Shown here piece by piece: positions 34,581-45,980 of a stretch of 64,000 nt of DNA. This DNA comes from Blasia pusilla (lineage: Eukaryota > Marchantiophyta > Marchantiopsida > Blasiales), in contig CM114271.1 in NCBI GenBank assembly GCA_050084515.1, positions 54,684,001 through 54,748,000 on the forward strand, given 5' to 3'. How positions within the stretch are numbered: position 1 is the stretch's first letter; each line of letters starts with the position of its first letter. Both the position numbers and the translations under genes were made by a program. Below the pieces are notes generated by a model, which ran no database searches, was not told where the DNA came from, and worked only from the letters and a program-made list of their open reading frames with translations.

Positions 34581-36264
34581 CATACTCAGGGACCACTTTT
34601 AGAGAGATCTTCTACTCTAATTGCATAGTTTGAGTTCAAAATATGACCATAATAAGAGGAATTCCATATATATTTTTATCTTATTTGTATAAAAACTCTT
34701 ACAACTATTCCATTTTCTATATTAGAGCAATGCAACACTACTTTGACCTAGTTTAATTACAAATGCATTACAACATGGATGTGAGAATAAAATTCCTTGT
34801 ATGAAAATCATCAGTAGGAGAGGTACATGAGCAATACAAATAATCATTTGGAAAATTGATGTATGGTTGGCAACACGTGGAGTTAAAGTTGAGCCATCTT
34901 GGCTTTGAAATATAGACTATTTCGAACTCTACAATTTTCTTCCATCGTATCTAACATATGTAAATTTTATAGTGACTTCTCACATTAGGATATTTTATTG
35001 ACGATCTATTTCCTCCTATCCATATTGTCTTTGAATGCTTCTTGTCCAACTTGTATCTCTTACAAATATCTTTATTATGCAATGACCTCTTTTTATGGAT
35101 GCTTGATTCTCTTAGCAAGCAATAACCAAAGTCGACCTAGAATCTATTGGTTGATAGATGGAGGTGTGAGTCATTATCAGTTGTTAGTGGATAATAAATG
35201 GATTTTGACTCATGTCACACTTGTGAACTATAAGTGAATTTCTCTACTTTGTGACTATTTCATGAGTGAAGGACTCCCAAGCTTGCGATTAAGTTGCGAA
35301 TAAACTTAGAGTTTTTTTATGGCTTCTTGGACTCACAAGTCAACCTCAAAATTCTCCCTTCCTTAAATAGCTCATATGATGTTGCACTGAAACCTCTCTC
35401 TATACTTCGGCTCATTTGCAATCCTCACAACACTACGTGGGTGTGAAATTATGAAATATGACTCTTGCCTATTACATGCAACCTCCTCTTACTCCTCATA
35501 ATTATATTTATAGGTTGGGAGTCCATCATTGAATCATATTCAGTACAAAAAATATATTTTGGAGAACCATTCATCAATATCTATAGGTGATCCAAATACT
35601 TCTCATTTCTACCCATTGAGTGCATCTCCTTCAAATTTCTCTTTACAAAGCCAAACGTGGTAGGAATTTATTAGTCATTAATCTCAATTGAAGATATACA
35701 AAAATTGGAGGTTGCAAAGGTAAGGAAAATTTTGTCTCTCCAATCTTAAATCTGAAAATTTTCCCCTACGCACTTGAAGGTTGAATAAGAAATTGCAAAT
35801 ATATTATATCAAAATCAAAAAGCTTACATTCAATCTACTAGCTCCCCTCTCTTAAAATTAAGAAACACAACATTCAAACTACACGTCTTAAATTGCACAA
35901 CAAGATTCCCACTTCGTCGGGTAGTTTTCATTGATGAATGGGAAGCATTATAGGCCACCACTACGATATATTGCTCGTGCTCTACTTCATGCAAACTCCT
36001 ACCAAAGTTCTTATCCTTTGCAAAATTGGATTGTCCACATCCATCTTCCACGTTGTCATATCTACACCAAAGTATAAATTTATTGGGAAATAAATGAAAA
36101 AAAAAATCAAATCATAAATTTTGAAACTACGATGGATTCTTTCATACAAAATTCAGAATACCCTTATTTCCAACCCATATTTAGCTATCGATTGAGGTAT
36201 ACAACGAAAATCTCAATTTCAATTTGTAACCTCGATTCTCTCATGACAAAGATCTTAGTAAAGT

Positions 36265-36319
36265 CTTGTAGAAGCCATTCTCTAAGAATTGAGAGTTCTT
36301 AGAGAATGGCTTCTACAAG
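36265..36319. repeat. Perfect 24-bp inverted repeat, 7-nt loop
   Basis: Left arm 36265-36288 (starting CTTGTAGAAGCCATTCTCTA) is exactly complementary to 36296-36319. The loop is TTGAGAG. There is no U-tract, so it is not a terminator-like element. The stem is shorter than typical plant miRNA precursors. Confidence 0.95.
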
Positions 36320-37304
36320 AAATTTGGATAAACATAGACATTTTATAAAGAAGTATATCATTAGAATTTAGACCAATCTAATTTTTTGAAGTATTTTCTT
36401 CCATCTATAATTCAAAAAAGAATTTATCTTTTTTCCAAATGAGGCTTCAACACAAGTGGGAGGAAGATGCATTCGAGAATATTACACATGTAATCATAGG
36501 GATGACAATTACCTCATAGATAGAATACTCTTGTGTAAGGAAAATGCATAAATAGAAGGCCCGTTGCACATGAGGGAAAAATAAGGGGTGTAAGTTTTTA
36601 GTCAAATAGAAAATTTTCATATACTTCAACTTCAATGCCATACAAACAATTTGTTTGTCACATGTAAAAGGGGTAAAATGATGGCTTAAATTTATTTATT
36701 TTGGTTATTTTTTAAATATGAAAGCAATATTTTACATGTGCTAATGCGTTCAATAATTTATTTCTATTGCTTTGTTTATAAATCATATTTAAATCTATAT
36801 TATTAAGATCTTAAACTAAAAGAAGTGAGGCCTTTATAAATTTTCCATTGAGATGTCATATTGGCAACTATTTGTTTGGATAGGATCAAAGATAGCTCAA
36901 ACAATAAGATTGGAAGATATCTTAAGGAATTGCTAACTTGAGGTTTGATTATTCAATGTTAAAGTTTATATGTACCTATTTAATTGAATTGATCCATAAA
37001 AAAAAATGCTTTTTCATATTCATTGATCACGATATGTTTGGACAATGGTCTCTCTTCTCTATAAATATTAAACTTTGGATAGGAAGTTAAACAAATCATG
37101 TAGTTTGGTTTGACATACTATAAGATAGACTTGCTGAAGCACAAAAGTTATGTAGCTTGCTATTTTCTTTACTCCCGCTTTACTTTGCCCTTTACTTTGG
37201 AATCTTAAAGTTCATTGCAACTTGTGTCTTCCAGCTTCTTCTTGTGGGATAGCCCTTCTTCCTTGCTTTCAGGTTGTAGTTTAGATAGTTGCCCACTAGT
37301 GCAC

Positions 37305-39567
37305 ATGGCCAAGAGACAGAAGACAATGACTTCATTTCTAGGTAAGAAATGAATCAACGACGAGCTTGACATTATCACATTTTCTATTTCATCTGATGAT
37401 AGAGATGAGCCACCTCCATCAAGAAGCAGTGCGAGTGTACCTCAAAAAGTTGTGTAGCAAAGAAGGATGTATGGTACTCGATGTATGATTGGATTGAGTT
37501 TGATTCAACCCTTGTTAGAATCTTTGTAGAGTTTTTAAGAAGGGGAAAGGTGTCGTGCGCATAGACATTGCTACACAACATACATCGCTGATCACATCCA
37601 TACCATACAACACTGATCTTCCCCACACACGGGTAGATCCACATATGTACAAAAATCAACTCATACATATACATGGAGATCATACAACAAAAATAAAGAA
37701 TAGTAAAAATGACACACCCGGCCTAAAACTCCACTCCTCAATCTACATTGGCATATCGAGCCTCGTCCACCCTGTGCTATCAAGGAATCTAGACGCTAGC
37801 ACCCAGTTCTAATTCACACATACGACCAAGAATGATACTCCAACGGCCCAACATGAGACAGATGGCTTGGGAAAGATGAAAAGAGTTGTAGTGAGATGTC
37901 TTATTTCATTAGCCAAGTTTTGTCTAGAAGAAATCTTGCGAGAGTTCATGCCTCTCCTTTCTTTGGCATTATGATCGACGAGTCAATTGACATATCTGTA
38001 ACAAGGCATTTGGGTGAGTTTTCCACCTTCATTGAAGAGGGCGAGGCATAATGTTATTTTCTAGGACTACTTCATTGCGAATCAAAATGTTCTAATGCTA
38101 TTATTGAAATTTTGTTGCAACTAATCAAAGATGGAGTTAGAATTCTCCAAAATGGTAGTAGTTGGTTTAGATGGTGCTTCTACAATGGTAGGTAGCCAGA
38201 CAGGGGTGGCCTCCCAAATGAAGCAGAAGGTAAATCCCTACATTCTGTCTGTCTATTGCGTAGCCCATAGAACAAATTTGGCGGTTTTTTTTTTCAATTG
38301 CAAAAGCTTATGATTGCAAGTTAATATCCTTTGAAGTCGATTCAGTTCTCAATTCAGTAGCTGGCTACTTTAGAAGGTCGTCCAAGAGGAAAACAATTCT
38401 AGCGTCTTTGCAGGAAAAATTCAATGACTTCCAACGAGTCATGAAGAGATACCACAGGATTAGATGGTTATACCATTGGCAGGCTGTGACCTTATTGTGT
38501 GATTCTCTAGAATCAATATTGACATACTTTAGAGAGATTTCCCCTTCAGAGGACGATGGGAATGTTGCAAATTTATTTGATACGTTGAGATCACTCAAAA
38601 TGATCCATCAATTGTACTTTTTGGTTGACATTCTTTCCATGCTTGCAAATTTGAATAAGATATTCTAGTATAAGTTTGTGGATGTTAGTACTATAAGGAG
38701 CATTGTCAATTCGGAGATAGCTAGGATTACCATGAATTTTGTCATGGAAACTCATGACTTGAATGCGTCCACCTTCTCTGAAGATTTAGGTTACCATATA
38801 CTTCTTGATTTTGGGCTACCGGGTGGTTATATGTGTCGTTTAGAATATGAGATGAGGGAAAAAGAACTGCATGGCATTGCTATGTCTCGCGATCGGATCG
38901 GAAGGGACTTGGAGGCTGTCTTATTCTTTTAATAAAGGTTTGCTAAAAGTGTGTGTGCAGTTTTACATGAGCGATTTCGAGATAATAACTTGGTTAGATC
39001 AATGCAAATCCTCAATCCTTTGCACATGCCTTCTCGACAAGTGGGATTGAATAGTTGGGGGTATAAGGATTTAGATGACTTGTGTGATTTTTTTGGAGCT
39101 TAATTGCCATTGCGGGGGGAGTTGCAACTGACTATCATTAATTCTCCATTTATTAAGCAAGAGTTCAAGTCTTTCAAATTGATGGGTACCACTAAGTGGA
39201 AGGATCGCAACTCCAGAGACTTGTGGGCGATGGTAAGTTGGAGTCCCTTATTGAAATGTAAGTTTTCTAAGTTGTTGATTTTGGCAAATGTAGCTAGAGT
39301 CCACTATGTTAGTACTGCCAATGTGAAAGAGCCTTTTCCATTCAGAACATGATCAAGACAAAATCTCGTAATAGGTTGACCACCAAGTACTTAGATGTTG
39401 TCTTGAGGATTGCCTTAGAAGGAACTTCGTCTGATTATGAGGAGATGTTGCTTGAGTCTGTGGTCTTGTGGAAGAATTTTGCTCATTTTAGGTACTTTTT
39501 TGCAAATCAAGACAGATATATCTCCTCGAATGCAAAAGTTGAAACTACTGGAAGACCTATAGATTAG
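37305..39567 (+). pseudogene. Dead hAT-type transposase (ZNF862/KIAA1586-like group)
   Basis: hAT transposases are cut-and-paste RNase H-fold enzymes. The relic starts at an ATG reading MAKRQKTMTSFLGKK. Downstream pieces include FFGIMIDESIDISVTRHL (the DESTDISV block with a catalytic Asp), VVVGLDGASTMVGSQTGVA (second catalytic block), NPYILSVYCVAHRTNLAV, and a C-terminal dimerisation region with KTKSRNRLTTKYLDVVLRIA, LLESVVLWKN and RYFFANQDRYIS. The pieces lie in three frames with many stops. A ~310-bp LTR-like insertion (37551-37860) splits the N-terminal third. I could not find convincing terminal inverted repeats. Confidence 0.85.
37551..37860 (-). mobile_element. LTR-like insertion in the hAT relic
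   Basis: It starts TGTCGTGCGCATAGACATTG, whose following ~40 bp match the start of the solo LTR at 11542 on the plus strand (TGTCATGCGCATACACATCG, then CTACACAACATACATCGCTG in both). It ends near CATGAGACA at 37860. The hAT reading frame resumes on the other side. No exact target duplication is visible. Only the terminal ~45 bp are shared with the other LTRs, so this is a related but distinct LTR or a deleted one. Confidence 0.55.
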
Positions 39568-40694
39568 AATATTTTGATATTTTGGGTTTTAGGAAGTAGG
39601 ACCCTCCTTAAATACTTGGAGCCTCATGGCTTCAAATATTCAAGAGGGGTAGGATCTTTGGCTTCCAATTGATGGGAGTTTTGTCGGGTTCAACTCTTGC
39701 CAAGGATGATTTTTTTATTGCGTTTTTGATTGCTTGTTTAGAAGATTGCATGTTTAGTTCAGGGGAAGATTTTGATATCGTAATTCAGGTTTGAGGATTT
39801 CAGGACCGTGGAGAATATAAGGAGTGAGCAGAAATTTGTTTCCGGGCGAATTAGGAACAACCGGTTTGTGGCCGGCTTCACAACATTCGACCGGATATTG
39901 GATGGGAAAAAAACCCCTAAAAATAAGATGAAGAGGAAAAAAGAATTTTTGGATTATAACTAACGAGGAGAAAAATTTCCAGAAAATATTAAAAAAATCA
40001 CAAACCTTCCCACCACGAAATAATTTCCGATAAAATATCAAAATACCAGTAATTACCCGATAATTACAAAAATTCCCCGAACCTGACTAACTAAAGCCCC
40101 TGCGGACAACCCTCACTAACTAAAGCCTCGGAGCATAAGAAGACAGTCCGAAGCCGACGCACACGAACTCTGCGGCCATCCCCGCGTCGCCAAGTGGCAG
40201 CTGCGGGGCTTCTCAGCCCCTCCACGCTGGCAAAAATCGAGGGCCGACTCTGCGGAGGGGGACGACTGATAGGCCGATCTAGCACCTCCAAAATCTCGAA
40301 ACCCTCATCCCTCCGTCCGTCCGTCCGTCCGTGGATAATACGCTTCACTGAGGAGGACCGCAAAGTCCCGGTTTTTGACGCCCGACTTGCAAATCCTGCA
40401 CCGTCGCCTGTGTTCGCCATCTCAAATCACATGGTCCCAACACTCTCTGTATGGAATCGGGGGCCGTCATTATCCGCGGCCCCGCAATACCTGTCGTCAG
40501 GCACACACACACAAAGAAAAAGATGGATACCTGTCCAGAGAGAGAAAGAGGGAGAGAGATGTGAGCTGACAGGGTTTGGGGTGAGGGTTTAGGCTGAGGA
40601 TTTGAGCGGAAGGTGTCATGTTTGGTTGGGTTGTGATGGCGGAGACGTCGGGAGATTGACGTGCGTCGTTCGAGTAGCTCGCAGGAGGAGCTCG
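39568..40694. other. Spacer and 5' flank of the PTST2-like gene
   Basis: AT-rich DNA to about 40.08 kb becomes GC-rich toward the gene start. A (CCGT)5 run lies at 40313-40332 and a short CA run near 40500-40512. No conserved frame seen; likely promoter and leader. Confidence 0.5.
40313..40332. repeat. (CCGT)5 microsatellite
   Basis: Five perfect CCGT units in the GC-rich flank upstream of the PTST2-like gene. Confidence 0.95.
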
Positions 40695-43600
40695 ATGGCA
40701 ATTAGTTTGGAATTCGCGCTCAAGGCTGCGAGGTTGGGGAGTGGGGCCGGTGCGTCGGGTAGGGTTGTCGTGGGGGACAGAGGATGTGGAGTGGAAGAAT
40801 TCCGTCCGGGTAGGGAAAGAGTGCCATTCGCTGGCGGATGCACAGATGGTACCGCCGGATTGCGCCTTGTGTGGATCGCCTGCTCTGACTCCAGCCCCTC
40901 GCAGCCTCAGCCCAAGTACGATTTCATTTGCTTCCGTGCTCTTAGATTTTTTCGAATGCGCATTGGGGGCACTATTCCATGGGCCGCAGTGAGGAAAGAG
41001 TGTTTGCCCGGGGCAAACAACGATTAGCTCACCAGAGGCATTGTCTTCTGCCTGCTCTATATTATGAAAGATCTTGGGGTCTTTGAATCATGGTCGCCAA
41101 CGGCGAATTTGGCGGTGCCCTCAATGTCTACAGAGATCTGGATGGGCTGGATGTTGAGCGTGCATTGAGAATGCTGTGATGACGAATCGAGCAGAGGGTG
41201 CGAGTTTGGGCTGTAATTGATCAGACAGTCGTTGTGTGCAGGCCTCGTAAGCAGAGAATTAGATGCGAGGGGCCCACGAAGAGTGACATCAAGTTGGTGA
41301 AAGACCTGCAGGAGTTTGTATTCTCTTTGGGTCTTCCTCCATTAGAGGTTCCGACCACGAAAGAGCTTGCACGAAATGGCAGGTGGGCGCCCTTCGGCTT
41401 TCTGGCTCAATGCAGTAAGTCTTCGTATCAGCTTCAGTTGCAAGCCAATCTCAGCGACTAGAGTTGGGTCAGTCGATTTAGATGTACATCGCACAATTGC
41501 CCGTCTTAGTACAACGGCCTCTTCGAAGAATGCGGGAGAATTTTTAGTGCATGTGGAAAAGTACCAAATGGCTTTCTGTGAGGAGCTATCGTCGTTAAAG
41601 CTCAACTTTTTTGCAAGAGCCATAGCAAAAACCTCGAGAAATCTCAACATACTCATCGGCTGAACAGTGTGACATAATGGCTCTTACTAGTTCTGGATTC
41701 TCATGATGGGTGTTGAGGAGCTGAACGACTTGTGTCCATGCCCTACATTTGCATTGGACAATTAGTATCCTTTTCTTGTCAGAATAATGTGACAAGAGTG
41801 CTGCAAGTGCAAGAATTGTTTAAGCACTACCAGATGGAGCAATGCCAACCTATGCCTGAATTGTCCAACTATCAACCTAATCATTGATCACTTGTTCTGG
41901 GTGCCATGTAGGTTTTTCGTCAAGGTAAACAAGTGAGCAGAATTGTTGTTTGCCACTAATACATTGATGCCTTGCAGGCAGGATCTGGCCAATGCAGTTA
42001 GACGAAGAGGCTACAAGGTAGTTGCGCAACTTCTAAAGGATCACCACGATATAGACTTCAGAAATTCCCCAACAAGTGAGCAAGCTGCTGCCCCTGCGCT
42101 TGATTCAGCTACACAAGGTGCCACCAGAAACGGCGCAGCAGGAGTTCCTCCAGCACAGCCCACTCAAACAATTCTCAGTGTTGCAAAAGACACTGTTGTG
42201 GAGTTCTCGGATGACGGACTCAAGATTGGAGTTCCTCCTGCACAGGTTGGTCAGACGTCCATCAGTGATGGAAATGAAACTGTCGTTGAGGCTCCAAGTG
42301 ATGAACCCGGGGTAGGAACTCCTGAGGAATCCGGTCTGATATCTTCTTATGATTCGAAAGAAACAGCGGTGGAGGTCTCAAATGATGAACCTGCCAGCAG
42401 GTCTGGGTTTTCGGCCGGGTCTCCTGTGAAACCTGAAAATATGAATGGGCATGTTCCTTACACAGGAGCAGTTGTGGGAGGTGGATTGGATGATCAATTG
42501 GTGCGGCGTCCAAAAGACTTCACAGCGAGTGATAAGAGTGAGCCATCTGGGCCAACCTTGCAGTACAAGGAGGCAGAGCCAACCAAAGAGCTTGGGTTGA
42601 TTAGGTCTAAAGGTTCGTGCAGACTAACCTAAAAATGAAAATCGTGTGTCTAACTCATGTATTGATGGTCTAATCTTAGACCCACATATCTGTGATTGTG
42701 CCATAAACAAGTTCTAAGGTCTTTCCAGCACGTCTTTCTTCTCTAATAGTGTTCCATCTAGTAAATGTTAACCAGTGAAGGAGAATGGGCTAGGCATGAG
42801 CAGTGCCATATGCAGGTCATGTCCAGGAACTGATCTTGGCCTTCTATTATGCTCAGATTTTGCAGGTGCAAGTCAGATTTTGGATCTTGTAAGGGAGAAC
42901 TCAGATAGTACTGGTGCAAGTCAAGCTTATGATCTTGCACAGAAAAACTTAGATTTGGCAGGTTCTAGTCAGGCTTTGGAGCTTGCACGGAAGAACTCCA
43001 CTTCTGGAGTTGATAACCATGGTAGCGATGATAATGATGACTATGAATCTGGGAGTGACGGTGATGATGATAACTATGAAGAAGATGACGATGATGATGA
43101 TGATAGATCACAATCAGGAATCTCTTCTCATCATGGGTTTCAATCAATTGATGACATTGCTGCTCAGAAAGCAGCCTTACTCAAAACTAAGATACTACAA
43201 TATCTTGACAGTAGGTGGGCTTTTATGCCATACACTTGTCCTTCTGCAGGCACAGAATCTAGATCTTGTTCAGAAGGCCCATATGTTTGGTCTCAATCTT
43301 CGTCCATGGTTCAAGTTATTTTGTGTGGTGACTTGACAGATGGTCATGGCTATTATGATTTTCCAAGAGTTTATGGCCAATGTCCTGATCCTTGTTGTAT
43401 GCCTTTGTCCCATTTCTGACATATGGTGATTTTGTCCCCCTAACAGAAGTGAAGAATTGGGACAACCGAAGTCAAATCAAGATCAGGACATATTTCCAAT
43501 TCGATTGGCAAGGGAACAAGAGAAAGCTAAAGTTGTAATGGTATGAAGACAGAAATTGCACTCCGAATATAGATTTCTAAAGAACCCTTTCATTAGCGAG

Positions 43601-45980
43601 TTCAAGGAGCAATATTTTGAGTTGTTGCAATGTATTTGCAGCTAAGTAATGTTGAATCTCTTGGCAAAGAAAGAAAAATTCAGGTTTGTGGACACCTTGT
43701 TATTGATAAATTCCAGCAAGGAACTTCCCTGAGCATTTGTGACTTCATGCAGTGTATCAAGTGGCTCATCTTTGTAGCTGTCATGTCTGAGTCATCTGTG
43801 CAAGTCTTGGTTCTCTCACTTCTGCCGAGAAAGTTCTGCCCAGTGCTTAGGAGTTCTGAAAACCTTGTGTCGTGATTTGGAGTTTGTTTTGTGTACAAAT
43901 GTTGTGTGCATCTGTTGGGAATCCACACTCAATTTTTTTTTCAGATTGACTCAGTAAAGATACAACAGTAAGCTAGTGGTTATTCCAGTTCCACCCTTCT
44001 GTGAATACCTGAGATGAATGTGGTTGTACTCAATACAGACAGACAATGATTCAGAAGGAGCTCAGAGTTTACATGCTGAGAAGGAGCTGAACAGGTTTAA
44101 GGATCTGCTAGTGAGTTTCTGCATTTGATCCACATTTGGTTATTTTTTTGGGGTGGTTTATTATTGAAGAACTGCTTCATATAAAGTCTGAAAATTTTGC
44201 AAATTTGCCTTTGCGCTAGTTAATGATAATCACTTATATCACATGTTCTAACTATCTGAATTTTTCACTGAACTCGGTGCAGGAAGTAAGAGAGATGGTG
44301 CTTGCAGAGGTTGAAAGGGAACTTGAAGAAGCTAAGGTATTTTTTTCTAATGCATAGTAGAAGGCCTCTGTGTTATCACCCTCCAATATTATTAGTGGGC
44401 TGTGTGTAAGTGACAGTTCTGAAATGTTGAAGTCTAGGTTTCTTACATCTCTGCCAGCTACTGTCCTTCCCGCAAGGATTGTTGTGGTAGGAATTGTGCT
44501 GCAAAAAATTTTGCCAACAAATTATTTGCAATTGCAATCCTCTAATCAACCGTTAACTTTCACAGGCGCAGTTTGCGCTCGCTAGAGCAAAGGCAACAGC
44601 AGAACTCCTGCATGCAAAACAAATTGCTTCAGAGAAAGAGGCTCTGCTTGTAGCAGCAGAGCAAGCACTTGCCCAATTGAAACAGGTCAACTACTCACTT
44701 TCTCATGTGGCAATCTGCTGGTAATCTATTAGCATACCTATTTTTTTCCTGTCAAATCGGATCTCCAGGGCATTTGATCAAAACTGGCGTAAAGGTCAAG
44801 TATGCTTGGTCATTTTCTGTGAGTATGGATAGCACTTGATGGCATGCATCATGCATTAGCATATATGGCTGAAAGGTGAGTCAAAGCTGTTCTTTAAGAG
44901 ATAGACAATTTAATTAGTATTTCTTATGCTTGCAGGATTTAGGGAGTCGTGGACAATTTATCTTTGAAGTGTATCTGTGACAGTTAGGACCAGGGCAGGG
45001 GATTGGTGACTTATAAACTGGGAAATTCAACACAAACTGGATCTCAATTAGTGCTGTCTTTTTTTACTGGATTAGTCCATTAACATGTTTCTTGCCTTAC
45101 ACTTACACTGTGGTATGTATATCAGTTATTTGTCCAAAGGGTGTAGCGTATGGGCTGCTCTCTGGTTTTTTTTCACTGTGTTAAATCCCATCGAGAGTAG
45201 CTCTTGATGACGCACATTAATGGTGGGTTGTAATGGTGTGGGTGACCCAGGTTCACTTAGAATGGTGGGGTGAAGCTGAACGAGTAGAATTAGCGGGCAG
45301 CTTCAATGGCTGGCAACATTATTTACTCATGGAACCTGATCTTTCTTCTGAAATTCCCAAACCCGACGGGTCAAGGTTAGTTTTCACCAAGAGCATTACC
45401 AGTAGAGGGGTCAGTCTGCTGTTGCAAGACAAGCTCCGTCAACTCAAGTTGTGGACTATTTCAATTTTAATTTTGTAAGTTGCGTTAAAGCTGCTGTAAG
45501 AGTCATGTGAAGGGCCATGAGTTTATTGAACATGAGTTGTGTTACAAGTGAGACACGTTTTCAGACTTTACAGGGTAAGTACAATTTTGACAAAGTGAGG
45601 AATGTCATCAAATTTTGTTTCTGCAGGGGACCCATGATGTGGGGCATACATCTTTGCCTTTACCCTGGAGTTTATGAGGTAAGCTCAAGTTTCTTGGCAC
45701 TGGCCATTTTTAGAAACATAAAACATCCTCTACTTTCTGTACTATGTCATACACTGCATTTCCTAGACTGTATATGCAGTTTGGAAAATAGAAGAAGTTG
45801 GCTAAAATTTACATTTCATAGACAAATCAATGGATCTGGCTGCACTAGCCTTATGTTTTTCTTCATATTGTAATTTGGGTGCAGATCAAATTCATTGTAG
45901 ATGGAGTTTGGCAGGTGGACCACAGGAGAGAGTTCATTATGCGGCACATGAATCAAAACAACGTTCTTAGAGTGGAGTGA
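40695..45980 (+). CDS. PTST2: PTST2/FLO6-type plastid protein with coiled coil and CBM48
   Basis: PTST2 (rice FLO6) is a chloroplast protein that helps starch-granule initiation by binding glucans and starch synthase. Exons are 40695-40915, 41134-41175, 41242-41382, 41978-42612, 42866-43214, 43447-43540, 43642-43683, 44039-44110, 44282-44335, 44566-44685, 45251-45375, 45627-45678 and 45885-45980. All phases agree, giving 680 residues. The A/G/R-rich start MAISLEFALKAARLGSGAGA looks like a transit peptide. Family motifs include KDLQEFVFSLGLPPLEVPTT and QDLANAVRRRGYKVVAQLL. Three GASQ-type repeats (residues ~347-395) and a D/E-rich tract follow, then a coiled coil (~463-590). The CBM48 (~591-680) shows VHLEWWGEAERVELAGSFNG and PGVYEIKFIVDG. 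Exon 2 is only 42 nt and is chosen because reading straight through meets a TGA at 41084. PTST3 is the main alternative name. Confidence 0.85.

Larger units (their letters stand above)
29628..37304. other. Long AT-rich intergenic region with transposon relics
   Basis: The first few hundred bases are the RIO2 5' flank. From 30 kb on the sequence is AT-rich with no recognisable gene. Named items inside are two mini-Helitrons, a hairpin cluster at 32434-32518, a degenerate ~60-bp array at about 33985-34580 and a 24-bp palindrome at 36265-36319. Short frames at 30627-31045, 31522-31809 and 32840-33223 match no family I know. Confidence 0.5.

Noticed and set aside
36794-37298. Possible Helitron from TCTATATTATTAAG to CCCACTAG
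   Set aside because: The 5' end and A/T flanks fit, but no terminal hairpin is found before the CTAG and the 3' border was chosen only because it matches CTAG.
40990-41133. Exon reading NEERVFARGKQRLAHQRH upstream of the 42-nt exon
   Set aside because: It starts at a fair acceptor and is in phase with exon 1, but runs into TGA at 41084; skipping it gives an uninterrupted protein.
43211-43248. 38-nt intron giving a further LDLVQKA repeat in PTST2
   Set aside because: Too short for a plant intron and the resulting frame does not connect to the next conserved exon.
43945-43953. 9-nt micro-exon in the PTST2-like gene
   Set aside because: Flanked by AG and GT and in phase, but the neighbouring exons also join in phase without it, so sequence alone gives no support.
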